A stretch of DNA of 64,000 nt. Source: Alphaproteobacteria bacterium (lineage in GTDB: Bacteria > Pseudomonadota > Alphaproteobacteria > Rhodospirillales > Casp-alpha2). The DNA lies in assembly GCA_024279135.1 (NCBI GenBank), contig JAJRRU010000035.1, forward strand, positions 1 to 64,000. Direction: 5' to 3'. This document shows positions 25,011-34,400 of the stretch, piece by piece. The translations under genes were made by a program, and so were the position numbers. Under the pieces are notes generated by a model that saw nothing but the letters and a program-made list of their open reading frames with translations, did not search any database and was not told the DNA's origin. Each line of letters opens with the position of its first letter. Position 1 is the stretch's first letter.

Positions 25011-25976
25011 ATGACAAAAAATAACTATGAGACTGGTCGCCTGAATTTACCGTTCGTTGGTCACTGCACTTTTGGCAAAAAACCGGCATGTCTCGATTGG
25101 GACGCCATATCAGCCGATATTGCGGTCCTGGGGGCACCATTTGATATGGGGACGCAATATCGTGCAGGAGCACGCTTTGGCCCACGCTCGATTCGTGAAG
25201 CCTCAACATTGTTTTCCTTTGGCCACGGAGGTGCATACGATTTCGAAGACGACATCACCTATTTACCAACCGATAAAGTTCGGATCGTTGATATCGGTGA
25301 CGCCGATATAATCCACACAGATACCATCCAAAGCCATGATAATATTGAATTTGGTGTACGGAAAATTCTAAAAGCCGGTGCGTTGCCGGTTGTTTTGGGC
25401 GGGGATCATTCGGTGCACATTCCCTGTATCCGGGCCTTTGATGATCAGGCCCCGGTTCATATTATTCATGTGGATGCCCACCTGGATTTTGTTGATGAAC
25501 GCCATGGCGTCAGAAACGGACATGGCAACCCACTTCGTCGCGCTTCGGAAATGGACCATGTGACGGGGTTTACACAATTAGGTATTCGTAACGTGTCGTC
25601 TTCCAATCGTGGTGATTATGATGCGGCACGTGCTGCGGGTTCGACCATTCTATCGGTTCGTGATGTCCGGCGTCTTGGCAAGGAAGGTGTACTGGCTCTC
25701 GTTCCGCAAGGGGTTCGTTATTATTTGACCATTGACATTGATGGATTTGACCCGTCCATCGCACCGGGTACGGGCACGCCGAGCCATGGCGGGTTTGATT
25801 ATTATGAAGTGCTTGAAATCATGCAAGGACTGTCAAAACGAGGCGATATCGTCGGCATTGATCTTGTCGAGGTCGCCCCCGACTACGATCATTCCGGCTC
25901 AACGGCATTTCTGGCTGCGCAATTGCTGATGAATGTGCTGGGCTATGTGTTCCATGAAAAAGGCCAAAGCGACTGA
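25011..25976 (+). CDS. Agmatinase-like ureohydrolase
   Basis: 321 residues with all manganese ligands of the arginase superfamily: H133 in LGGDHSVHIP, D155, H157 and D159 in HVDAHLDFVDE, and D242 and D244 in TIDIDGFDPSIAPGTG. The loop VRNGHGNPLRRASEM and the N-terminal YRAGARFGPRSIREAS resemble agmatinases and related guanidino hydrolases (guanidinobutyrase, guanidinopropionase) more than arginase. Hydrolyses a guanidino compound to urea and an amine; the exact guanidine is undecided. AGAGATAAG precedes the ATG. It is divergent from the POR operon and convergent with the LuxR gene (seven bases apart). Confidence 0.88.
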   Translation: MTKNNYETGRLNLPFVGHCTFGKKPACLDWDAISADIAVLGAPFDMGTQYRAGARFGPRSIREASTLFSFGHGGAYDFEDDITYLPTDKVRIVDIGDADIIHTDTIQSHDNIEFGVRKILKAGALPVVLGGDHSVHIPCIRAFDDQAPVHIIHVDAHLDFVDERHGVRNGHGNPLRRASEMDHVTGFTQLGIRNVSSSNRGDYDAARAAGSTILSVRDVRRLGKEGVLALVPQGVRYYLTIDIDGFDPSIAPGTGTPSHGGFDYYEVLEIMQGLSKRGDIVGIDLVEVAPDYDHSGSTAFLAAQLLMNVLGYVFHEKGQSD

Positions 25977-25982
25977 TGTTGT

Positions 25983-26501
25983 TTAATTGGGTGTGGGAGC
26001 AGGTTCACCAACCAGTAAATCTTCGACAAAAAATGCGACGAGTTCATGCCTGCCCCGCACCCCTGCTTTTTGATAGACTGTGCTGCTTTGGCTCTTCACC
26101 GTTCCGACACGGGTAGATCGCAAGTCGGCAATTTCCTGAGCGGAAAACCCTTTAATCAACAACAGGGCGATATCATTTTCCGAGGGTGACAGTTGCCATT
26201 CTTCAAATCTGGCATAGATGACAGCTAACAATTCACCCGAAGCAACCCTGACAGAATTCTGTGCTTCACGATGTTCGCGAAGCAGTCGTCGAATTCGCAA
26301 ACCAATGACAATCAGTGCCGGTGCCAGGGTAACCGTCGTAATAAGTTCAATGAGGCTGTGGTCAAACCATGATGTGGAGATATCAATATAAAAAATGTCG
26401 GCAACCACATCCAGAACGAAGAAAGTTTCACAGATTGCGATAATCACAAAGGAAATGATTAAGGATTTAACTTCAAAAGCGTCTTTATGTTTAGTCAGCA
26501 T
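25983..26501 (-). CDS. Membrane-anchored LuxR-type transcriptional regulator
   Basis: About 172 residues from ATG 26501 (MLTKHKDAFEVKS). The longer open frame to 26672 would overlap the cytochrome gene's 3' end and is unlikely. Two transmembrane helices (SLIISFVIIAICETFFVLDV and LIELITTVTLAPALIVIGLR) are followed by a charged helix and a C-terminal LuxR HTH: SENDIALLLIKGFSAQEIAD, LRSTRVGTVKSQSSTVYQKA, GVRGRHELVAFFVEDLL. The layout is common in alphaproteobacteria. It is downstream of, and on the same strand as, the SHP/DHC/cytochrome b cluster, so regulation of that cluster by membrane or redox state is a plausible inference. No start-site Shine-Dalgarno is obvious. Confidence 0.75.
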   Translation of the reverse strand: MLTKHKDAFEVKSLIISFVIIAICETFFVLDVVADIFYIDISTSWFDHSLIELITTVTLAPALIVIGLRIRRLLREHREAQNSVRVASGELLAVIYARFEEWQLSPSENDIALLLIKGFSAQEIADLRSTRVGTVKSQSSTVYQKAGVRGRHELVAFFVEDLLVGEPAPTPN

Positions 26502-26565
26502 ATTACGTGTTTCCAATCCCACATGCAGGAATGTTCTATTATCATAATAGCTACACCAAATACAC

Positions 26566-27042
26566 TCAGTCGTCATCATAATCTCCGCGATTTGCCCGTG
26601 GATGACAGGCAACGCAATTTGCCTTGGACGCCACTTTCGGATCGCTCCATGCCCACTGGGGGACTTCTTCATTGTGTTCGCGGACCCAATGGGGCGTTTC
26701 GGTGATGCGAAGCGGTGTCATGTGTTCCTTAATACCTCGCATGAACTTACCACCCCACCACCCGGCATCTGCTGCGTTGTTTTGCAGGTATGTTTGTATA
26801 TGATTTTTAGTATCGCTTTCCAGCGTTGCATCTTCGCCAAAATGATCTGACAATCCGTTCAGAATTTTCGCCCACGATCTTTTTGGCAGCATTTTCGACT
26901 GGAAAGCCATATGACAGCCTCCGCATTCCTGTAATACAGTCTTATCCCTGATGGGACTGTAACGCTCGTCGCCAAGTGCTACCGATGTTATCAGGAAAAA
27001 AAGTATCATAGTTGTTATTGATAATTTACAGGTGCGTAACAT
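26566..27042 (-). CDS. Diheme cytochrome c (DHC family), copy 1
   Basis: About 158 residues from ATG 27042, chosen over the upstream in-frame start because GGGAGA lies six bases before it and a clean signal peptide follows (LSITTMILFFLITSVALG). Two heme sites are seen: CGGCH (C40, C43, H44) near the mature N terminus and CVACH near the C terminus. The stretch PKRSWAKILNGLSDHFGEDA is shared with the other two DHC modules here. In Rhodobacter sphaeroides DHC is the electron donor to SHP; a similar periplasmic role is inferred. It follows the cytochrome b gene by 53 bp on the same strand and ends in RGDYDDD. Confidence 0.88.
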   Translation of the reverse strand: MLRTCKLSITTMILFFLITSVALGDERYSPIRDKTVLQECGGCHMAFQSKMLPKRSWAKILNGLSDHFGEDATLESDTKNHIQTYLQNNAADAGWWGGKFMRGIKEHMTPLRITETPHWVREHNEEVPQWAWSDPKVASKANCVACHPRANRGDYDDD

Positions 27043-27095
27043 GACGGTTCTCCCGTGACGCAAGTTATTGATTTTTCGTAGAATCACGACTGCAT

Positions 27096-27758
27096 CTATT
27101 CCAATGATCTGCGTAGCCGTGCGTAAGCGCGGCGCAAGATACCGGGACCGCCTGGATCAATATAATCATCTGCAATGGGTTTCTTCCCCGATATCATGGC
27201 CTTGAGGACGGGATGACGGAAAATCTTTACTTCGACAAAAACGCCCAGCAGGTGAACGCCGATTGCCACCATTAATATTGCTGCAATTGTTTCATGGACA
27301 TCCTCGGCGAAGTCACCGGCCCGGGAACTGATTACCGAAGCGAGAGGTCCTTGATTTTCTTCACCACCCAAAACCACGAAGCCCGATAATTCGACAAGGA
27401 ACAGCGACAGCAATAATATTAAAATCATCCAGGCACCTGCTGGATTGTGGCCCGTATAAGTCCTGGGATTGCCTTTAAAAACAGACAACAAGTGGTTTGT
27501 TAAATCCCGGGACTTCAAGGGGAAGCTGCTGAACCGGCTGTAATAACTGCCTGTAAAACCCCAGAGCAACCGAAATACCAACAAATACCCGATTGCATAA
27601 CCGGCAAACACGTGGGCCGCCATTAACCAGTCAGAGTCCAGATAACCGGTGATCGCCGCCACAGTCACGGCACAGACCATCGACCAGTGGAAAATCCGCA
27701 ATGCAATATCCCATACCGCAACCTTCTCAGGTTGTTGCTGGTCGTTATGTCCAGACAT
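27096..27758 (-). CDS. Cytochrome b561-type membrane subunit
   Basis: About 220 residues from ATG 27758, preceded by AGGA at four bases; the open frame runs upstream to 27791. Four helices with heme-b histidines: VWDIALRIFHWSMVCAVTVA, the helix around DWLMAAHVFAGYAIGYLL, WMILILLLSLFLVELSGFVV and AAILMVAIGVHLLGVFVEV. GHNPAGAWM and LGGEENQGPLASVISS are typical of the Ni/Fe-hydrogenase-type cytochrome b561 family found with DHC and SHP. It would pass electrons from the quinone pool to the periplasmic DHC. It lies between the two DHC genes (48 bp after copy 2, 53 bp before copy 1). Confidence 0.9.
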   Translation of the reverse strand: MSGHNDQQQPEKVAVWDIALRIFHWSMVCAVTVAAITGYLDSDWLMAAHVFAGYAIGYLLVFRLLWGFTGSYYSRFSSFPLKSRDLTNHLLSVFKGNPRTYTGHNPAGAWMILILLLSLFLVELSGFVVLGGEENQGPLASVISSRAGDFAEDVHETIAAILMVAIGVHLLGVFVEVKIFRHPVLKAMISGKKPIADDYIDPGGPGILRRAYARLRRSLE

Positions 27759-27806
27759 GGAATCCTGTTTCAATTCATACATATGACACACCTTGCAGAA
27801 ACGTTA

Positions 27807-28292
27807 TTAATCATCATCGAACAGGCCCTTGTTGGCATCGCGATGACAGGCTACGCAGTCGACATTTGAAGTCACCTTGTATTTTTTCCACATATACCTG
27901 AAGTCATTACCGTCGTGTTTACGGATGAAGCGCGGTGCGGTGGTGATGCGGTCCGGCATTTCACCTTTTTTCAGACCCTTGCGCCATTTACGGGCACCAC
28001 GTGAATTCAGAACATCAGAAGCCCGGCTGGTATGAAAGGTGATGACCTCATTCAACAGTGCCGGTTCAATGCTGGCATCCTCGCCATAATGGTTTTCCAG
28101 GTTATTGAGAATTTTGAGCCAGGAACCCCGTGGCAGCATCTCTGCAAAAAAAGCCATATGACAATCACCGCACTCGGTATTAACGGTCTGGTTCCTGATT
28201 GGCGGAAAACTTTCCGCCGCGCCAGGTCCAGAAAGCATGGCGGTTGCCACCACGAAAGCACTTGCAACCACTATATGATGGATTTTGTTCAT
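27807..28292 (-). CDS. Diheme cytochrome c (DHC family), copy 2
   Basis: 161 residues with a signal peptide (HHIVVASAFVVATAMLSGPG, cleavage near AAES). Heme sites are CGDCH after TVNTE and CVACH near the C terminus. The shared module is FFAEMLPRGSWLKILNNLEN followed by HYGEDASIE. It ends KGLFDDD, almost the same tail as copy 1 (RGDYDDD), pointing to duplication. Between the two heme sites the chain is rich in Lys and Arg. Predicted periplasmic electron carrier between the b-type subunit and SHP. It follows the SHP gene by 41 bp on the minus strand. Confidence 0.9.
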   Translation of the reverse strand: MNKIHHIVVASAFVVATAMLSGPGAAESFPPIRNQTVNTECGDCHMAFFAEMLPRGSWLKILNNLENHYGEDASIEPALLNEVITFHTSRASDVLNSRGARKWRKGLKKGEMPDRITTAPRFIRKHDGNDFRYMWKKYKVTSNVDCVACHRDANKGLFDDD

Positions 28293-28333
28293 TTATTTTA
28301 CCTTTCCTGTTGGGAATTAGATAGTTAAACGGA

Positions 28334-28750
28334 TTACTGGGACACCATGAAAGTCAGGAAATCACCTTTTTCCTGCGCGCTACACTCGCGCCCCAAAACG
28401 CTCTTACAATTACGCCGGAACCATTTTTTAACCTTCTTGGGGTCGGTGAAACGGCCAGGTGTTTTGGAAACAGCCATTGGCTCGATGAGCTTGCCAGCGC
28501 GGGTTTGCCCTGCGTTCTGTGGTGAGGCGTTGTGACACGTGGTACAGGACGGAGTTTCCGGTTTTCCACCGCCTTGTTTGATTTCAAAAAGTACCCTTCC
28601 ACGGTCTGCCGAAAAGGCCATATCAGCCTGAGCAGCAAAACCATCCATAATGGCATCGCGGGCCACATCAGCGGCAACGGGGCTGGATGACAGCCAACCC
28701 GATACAATAGCTGCTGTAGCGATTACAATTGTTTTGCGATAGATTTTCAT
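28334..28750 (-). CDS. SHP-type monoheme cytochrome c (DUF1924)
   Basis: 138 residues, signal peptide VIATAAIVSGWLSSSPVAAD. One heme site CTTCH (C69, C72, H73). Diagnostic SHP/DUF1924 text: AFSADRGRVLFEIKQGGGKP, then SPQNAGQTRAGKLIEPMAVS, TPGRFTDPKKVKKWFRRNCK and RECSAQEKGDFLTFMVSQ. The two C-terminal cysteines (RNCK, RECS) match the disulfide known in R. sphaeroides SHP. SHP is an oxygen-binding cytochrome whose heme has an unusual asparagine ligand; an Asn lies just past the heme motif here too. In Rhodobacter its gene sits with a DHC gene and a cytochrome b gene, as here. Physiological substrate is unsettled. Confidence 0.9.
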   Translation of the reverse strand: MKIYRKTIVIATAAIVSGWLSSSPVAADVARDAIMDGFAAQADMAFSADRGRVLFEIKQGGGKPETPSCTTCHNASPQNAGQTRAGKLIEPMAVSKTPGRFTDPKKVKKWFRRNCKSVLGRECSAQEKGDFLTFMVSQ

Positions 28751-28785
28751 GAGTACTGTTCCTTACCGTTTAGGGTGCTGATAGA

Positions 28786-29910
28786 TTATTTCTCTGGTAT
28801 GTTGATTGCCTGATCATGAAAATGCCCCGTCGCAGCGTCTCGGTGACATGATGCACAATTGGATTTGTTGGCGATGCTTTTGCGTTTGAAAACTTCGGCG
28901 CTGATATCCTCATGCTTGCGTTGCCAATAAGGCGTTGCAGAAATCTGATAAGGCGCAGGGAGTAATAATTCGGGTGATAGTATGGAAAAACGGTTCGAGG
29001 CCTCCGTATCCCAGGCTTCCGCAGCATAGCTATCAAGATGGCTGGCAATACCGGCGGTGATATCCTGGTCAAGACTGGCATCCTCACCGAAGTGGTCTTC
29101 CAGATTTACCATCAACATTGCCCACGAAGCCCTGGGCAACAAAGAGGGATGATAGGCCTCATGACAGTCACCACATTCAGTGGTGTAGTCCTCGTTTATA
29201 GCTAGTTGAGTAATACCGGATGGCGGCATGATGGAAAATGCCCATAACACGGAACCGGCCAGGCTAGCGAAAGCCAAAAGACAGGCGGCTGCCGCCAAGG
29301 GTCTGGACAGACGCCTTTCAGGAGCAGATTTGCCGTGTGGAATAATTTTGTAGCCATCAACCATGGATTTAATCAGGTTTTCACGGGTCAGGCGTGTCTC
29401 TATAAAAACACCCATAATATGAAGGCTGATCAAGACCATAAGAATAATGGTGAGAACCAGGTGGACCTCGCCGGCGAAGTCACCAACCCAATAATTTATC
29501 GCCCCGGCCAATGGCCCCTGATTTTCTTCCCCGCCAAGCACCAGAAGCCCGCTGAGGGTAATGGCGGACAAAATGAAGACCAGGGCAAAAATCATCATTG
29601 CTCCGGCCGGATTGTGACCGATGAAATGGTGTGGTCGCAGGAAAATCAACTCACGTATGTGGGCTATAATCTCTGCGGGCGTAAACGAGAAAGTCTCAAA
29701 TCTGGAAAATTCCGAACCAAAAACACCCCACACCAACCGGAACACAACCAACAACACGGTGCCATAACCAGCCCATACATGAATACCCATCCACCATTCA
29801 GGCGAAAAGAACCCGGTTATTAATCCAGTGGCGACAAAACCGACCAGTCCCCAATGAAATATCCGTACGGGTAAGTCCCAAACCCTGATTTTTATTTGCT
29901 GATCTGACAT
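28786..29910 (-). CDS. Cytochrome b561 fused to a C-terminal diheme DHC domain
   Basis: About 374 residues from ATG 29910 (MSDQQIKIRVWDLPVRIFHW); a TTG-initiated extension to 29973 is less likely. The N-terminal half is a four-helix cytochrome b561 nearly parallel to the stand-alone protein at 27096-27758 (IGVHL-like and HFIGHNPAGAMMI, LGGEENQGPLAGAINY). A fifth helix (RPLAAAACLLAFASLAGSVL) then leads to a periplasmic DHC module: CGDCH, YHPSLLPRASWAMLMVNLED, HFGEDASLD and a final CASCH. This joins the quinone-side and periplasmic electron carriers in one chain. First gene of the locus (SHP starts 36 bp later). Its likely role is quinol oxidation feeding SHP. Confidence 0.9.
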   Translation of the reverse strand: MSDQQIKIRVWDLPVRIFHWGLVGFVATGLITGFFSPEWWMGIHVWAGYGTVLLVVFRLVWGVFGSEFSRFETFSFTPAEIIAHIRELIFLRPHHFIGHNPAGAMMIFALVFILSAITLSGLLVLGGEENQGPLAGAINYWVGDFAGEVHLVLTIILMVLISLHIMGVFIETRLTRENLIKSMVDGYKIIPHGKSAPERRLSRPLAAAACLLAFASLAGSVLWAFSIMPPSGITQLAINEDYTTECGDCHEAYHPSLLPRASWAMLMVNLEDHFGEDASLDQDITAGIASHLDSYAAEAWDTEASNRFSILSPELLLPAPYQISATPYWQRKHEDISAEVFKRKSIANKSNCASCHRDAATGHFHDQAINIPEK

Positions 29911-30033
29911 ATCGCTATCTGTAATACTGTTATTGATAGCTGCCAGATTGCCCCCAGGGAGATTTCGAGGCAATCAACCCTAATGTCAATTCCGGGCATT
30001 TAGAACTTTGGTTGACGCAGTCTGTGGTGTAAT

Positions 30034-31155
30034 TTATGGGGCCTGGTATGTAATGCGCCAAATCAAATCATTGTAATCGTCCGAAACCAATAATGAGCCA
30101 TCGGGCAATTCAGCAACATCCACCGGGCGACCCAGTGTTGAACCTTCGTTCAGCCAGCCTTCGATAAAAGGATCATAGCTCACTGGTTGGCCCGCTTGAT
30201 CGAAACGAACCCTCACCACACGATAGCCAACTGGTGATGATCGATTCCAGCTGCCGTGTTGTGCGACGAAAGCGTCATCTCGATATTCTGGCGGAAACAT
30301 CGAACCGCTATAGAAATGGATGCCGAGTGCGGCAACATGAGCACCAAATTTGATGACAGGGGCGATAAAATTGCCCTCAGGCAATGGCTGACGAGCAAAT
30401 TTGGGAGTCCTGTCCTGTCCACCGCCAAACCATGGATAACCGAAATGCTGGCCTGCTATATCGAGCCGGTTCAACTCGTCAGGAGGGCTGTCGTCGCCCA
30501 TATTGTCGGCACCATTATCGGTGAAATACAATAGTTGTGATTTTGGATGGAATGCAAGTCCGACCGGGTTGCGCACACCCAAAGCCACCAATTCCGGTTT
30601 TCCGCCACGCGGTGACAGGGCAATGATCTTTCCTTCAAGGCCGTTGACGGTACAGATGTTACAGGGTGCGCCGACGGAGATATACAGGCGATCATCCGGC
30701 CCGAACGTTGCATACCGCCAACCATGATGAGACTTGTCGGGAAGTCCATCAAAAAGAATTTGCACGTCTTTGCTGCCATCTGTTGTTACGCGGATAACAC
30801 GGTGCTGTTCGGCGATATAGAGAAAGCCGTCCCGATAAGCGATACCGTTGGCCACCTTCAGGCCACTCGCGAAAACACGCGGTATCCGGGTTTTCAAATC
30901 AATGGCATATACCCGGCTGCCACGCGTGCCAACGAAAACAACCCCGAGATCGCTAGCGACCTCAAGAGAGCGTGCACCTGGCACCTGGGCGAAAACCTCC
31001 ACCTGAAAGCCCGGTGGAAGACGAAGTTCCTGGATAATTTTTTCGGGCGACGCGCCAACAGAAAAGCTGATCAGATAAATTACCAGGAATAAAATAAAAC
31101 CAGGGTATTTATTTCTATACACGTGGACTGTCCATTCAAAGGTTGATCTTATCAC
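30034..31155 (-). CDS. Glucose/sorbosone dehydrogenase-like beta-propeller, exported
   Basis: 373 residues. A hydrophobic N-terminal segment (YPGFILFLVIYLISFSVGAS) should export it to the periplasm. The body follows the GSDH six-blade propeller pattern: LRLPPGFQVEVFAQVPGARS, GVVFVGTRGSRVYAIDL, KSHHGWRYATFGPDDRLYIS, VGAPCNICTVNGLEGKIIAL, GVRNPVGLAFHPKSQLLYFT, DNGADNMGDDSPPDELNRLD, FVAQHGSWNRSSPVGYRVVR and DVAELPDGSLLVSDDYNDLI. These include residues typical for calcium and PQQ binding, but whether it binds PQQ is not certain (YliI-like proteins vary). It is monocistronic; the upstream gap holds repeat copy A. Confidence 0.85.
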   Translation of the reverse strand: MIRSTFEWTVHVYRNKYPGFILFLVIYLISFSVGASPEKIIQELRLPPGFQVEVFAQVPGARSLEVASDLGVVFVGTRGSRVYAIDLKTRIPRVFASGLKVANGIAYRDGFLYIAEQHRVIRVTTDGSKDVQILFDGLPDKSHHGWRYATFGPDDRLYISVGAPCNICTVNGLEGKIIALSPRGGKPELVALGVRNPVGLAFHPKSQLLYFTDNGADNMGDDSPPDELNRLDIAGQHFGYPWFGGGQDRTPKFARQPLPEGNFIAPVIKFGAHVAALGIHFYSGSMFPPEYRDDAFVAQHGSWNRSSPVGYRVVRVRFDQAGQPVSYDPFIEGWLNEGSTLGRPVDVAELPDGSLLVSDDYNDLIWRITYQAP

Positions 31156-31198
31156 TTTAGCCGTCTTCGATCTCCCGGTTTATTATACTATAATTGCA

Positions 31199-31272
31199 GG
31201 GTGCTGCCAGACGATCGCGAACTGATCTCAGTTTTCGGTAATTGTGTCTCAATGGGGCCAAACTAAGCTGCC
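31199..31272. repeat. Intergenic repeat, copy A (74 bp)
   Basis: Aligns without gaps over 74 bp to 46986-47059. Shared blocks: GGGTGCTG, CAGACGA, GCGAACT, TCTCAG, TGTCTC and AGCTGCC at identical spacings, with the connecting bases diverged. A CTGCC/GGCAG mini-hairpin follows. It sits in the 259-bp gap before the sensor kinase gene and overlaps no ORF. Nature unknown. Confidence 0.6.
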
Positions 31273-31414
31273 ATCACACGGCAGAGGCCCTTACCAACAG
31301 TTGCAGTTTTCATCGATAATCGGCTACCATATGGTGCCATCAAATTATACGAGTATAAGAGTTTTTATATCTGCCATCTTTGAAGCCCAATGAGATTACA
31401 CCTCCGGGAGACAG

Positions 31415-34400
31415 ATGAAGCGCTTTTTGACTATATGGATCACCCTGGCGTCAATGGCTACCCTGATCTGGGGTATATCTTATTCAGCATCCGCAGCCTT
31501 GATATCAGACAAGCCTGATAGTATCTCCGTGGCCTATTGTACCGATTGTGTGCAATTCCATTTTCAGAACAAGGACGGTGAGGCAGACGGATTAATTATC
31601 GACATGTGGCGCTTATGGTCCGAAAAAACGGGCATCGCCATTGAATTCAAGCCTGCCACATGGGAAGAAACCCTGCGCATGGTGGCAGATGGCAGAGCCG
31701 ATGCCCACGCGGGCCTTTTTTTTAATAATGACAGGGCCGAGTTTCTTGAATACGGCACCTCCCTGACCGAGACCGATACGCAATTTTTCGTTCATAAAGA
31801 CCTGCCCGGTATCGAAACGGTAGAAGACCTGATCGCCTACAAAGTCGGCGTTTTGTCTGGTGATTATGTGGAAGGTTTCCTGAAGAAAAAATTACCTGCC
31901 GAAAACATCGCCGGATATGATAGCTATGAAAAAATGATGGAGGCCCTGAGTGAAGGAAGATTACAGGCCTTCGCCGCTGACACACCAACGGGCATCTTTC
32001 ATCTTCAAAAATCAGGGCTGGGTTATGTTTTTGAGGCCCCCGCAAGCAAGCCACTTTATACCGAAAAATGGTTCGTCGCTGCCACAAAGGGTAACACGGA
32101 TCTGATTAAGCTCATCAATGCCGGTATGGATTTGGTAAGTATAAATGAACGTCGCGAAATTGAACGACGCTGGGCTTCGATCAGCAACCCGGTAGAATTT
32201 TACACCCAGTATACGGACAAGCGGTTAAATCTTACCGCCCAGGAACGCCAGTGGTTAGCTGGCCATCCCGTGATACGGGTCCATAACGAAACTGACTGGC
32301 CACCGTTTAACTTTTTCGAAGAGAATAAGCCGCAAGGTTTCTCCATCGACTATATGAACTTATTGGCAAAGTATATTGATATTGAGATCAAATATGTCAC
32401 CGGGCCAACCTGGAATGAGTTCCTGGGGTTCATGAAAAGTGGTGAACTGGACGTTATGCTGAATATCGTTAAAACACCCGAGCGCCAGAAGTATCTGCTT
32501 TATACACAACCCTACGCCTTTAACCCCAATTCAATTTTAAGCCGCCGTGAAACTCCCTACAGCGATCTGGAAGAGCTTTCTGGAAAGTCTGTGGCGTTGC
32601 CCAAGGGTTTCTTTTATGAGGAAATTCTTAAACGGGATTACCCCCAAATTAATTTACACCTGGTTAAAAATGTGGGAGAGAGCCTGAAGGCTGTGGCATT
32701 CGGCAAAGCCGATGCAGCTTTGGGTGAACTAGCCGTTTTCAATTACCTGTTAGACCGGGAAATGATGACTGGACTAGTGCTTTCGGGGGAAGTGAAATTG
32801 GGCGGCGTAAATTATGCCCAACTCAACATTGCCACCCGCAAGGATTTGCCCGAGCTGATCTCAATAATAAACAAGGCCATGAAAGTTGTCTCACCAGAGG
32901 AAATCAAAGCCTTGCGCCAGCGCTGGATCAGTGTTGCGGCAACCGCAGCACCTGTAATTTCAAAACTCGTACTGACGGCACAGGAAAAAGCCTGGTTAGC
33001 TGAACACAAGCATATCCGTCTTGGCGTTGATCCTGCTTACCCGCCATTCGAATATATCGCGGAAGATGGCACGTATTCGGGCATGGCATCAGATTACGCC
33101 CGCATCATCGCAGAACGCCTGGGTATCACGCTGGAGATCGTTCCCGACCTTACAAAAAGCCAGGTTATCGACGGGTTGAAAATTGGCATTGTGGACATGT
33201 TACCCGCAGTTACCAGTAACCGCGAACGCAATGAATTCATGATTTTTTCACAAGAGACCCTGATCTTTCCCGAGGTAATATTCATGCGCGTGGATCATGC
33301 TTTGATTGCTGGACTGTCGGATATGAAAAATCGGAAACTTGCCCTGGTAGAAGGATATGCATCGGCCGAACAAATATTATCGAAATATCCAACTGCCCGG
33401 CACCTCATTGTTGATACACCCTTGCAGGCGCTCGTGGCAGTCGCTGAAAACCGCGCCGATGCGACAGTTCTAAATCTTGGGGTGGCAACTTACCTCATCA
33501 AAAATCATGACCTTACTAATCTGGTGGTTGCCGCCCCCGCTAACCTGAATTTACCGGGACTTTCATTCGGGGTCCGCAAGGATTGGCCTGAACTGGTGGA
33601 GATTATAAATAAGGTTTTGGCGACCATCAAGCCTGAGGAAGAAGCGGCCATTCGACAGAAATGGGGGTCCACACAATATCAAATCGGCATTAGAAGTGCC
33701 AAGGTTCGCCGTATAGCGTTGCAGGCCGGAACTGTGGGGGCAATTATTGTAATCTTGATAGTTTACTGGAACCGTCGTTTGTCTCGCGAAGTTGAGCAAC
33801 GAAAAAATGTAGAGGAGGCACTACGCAAAAACGAAGCGATTATCAAGGAAGCTGTCAAGATTGCGCATTTGGGGCATTGGACGTGGGACGAAATCGAAGA
33901 CAGATGCACATATTGTTCCGAGCAATGCGCGCTTATTCATGGCTACTCACGAGAAATGTATCTGGCTCGCATGACGAGTACAAAAGCTGACATCATGCGC
34001 GCCCATCCCGATGATCGCGATCATGTAGAGACCGTGCTTCTCCATGCCCAGGCTAAATCAATTTCCTGGGATGTTGAATACCGCATTGTACGCCCGGACG
34101 GAACGGTCAGGCATATCAGGGAGATCGGTAATCCAGTCCTCGACAATAGTGGGCGTTTGATCGAGTCTATCGGGACTGTTCAGGACATCACCGAACACAA
34201 ACGTATTGAAAATGTGCTTAAAGAGGCCAAGGAACAGGCAGAAAAAGCGGCAGATATGAAATCAGAATTTGTCGCCGTCGTCAGTCATGAGGTCCGCACA
34301 CCCATGAATGGCGTTCTCGGCATGGCCAGATTATTGCGCGATACGAATTTGGATGTCGAGCAACGCGAAGATGTTGATATAATCATATCGTCAGGCGAAG

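Noticed and set aside
25983-26672. Full 229-residue form of the LuxR protein
   Set aside because: The extra N terminus overlaps the cytochrome gene and is basic and non-conserved-looking; ATG 26501 gives the usual short two-TM architecture.
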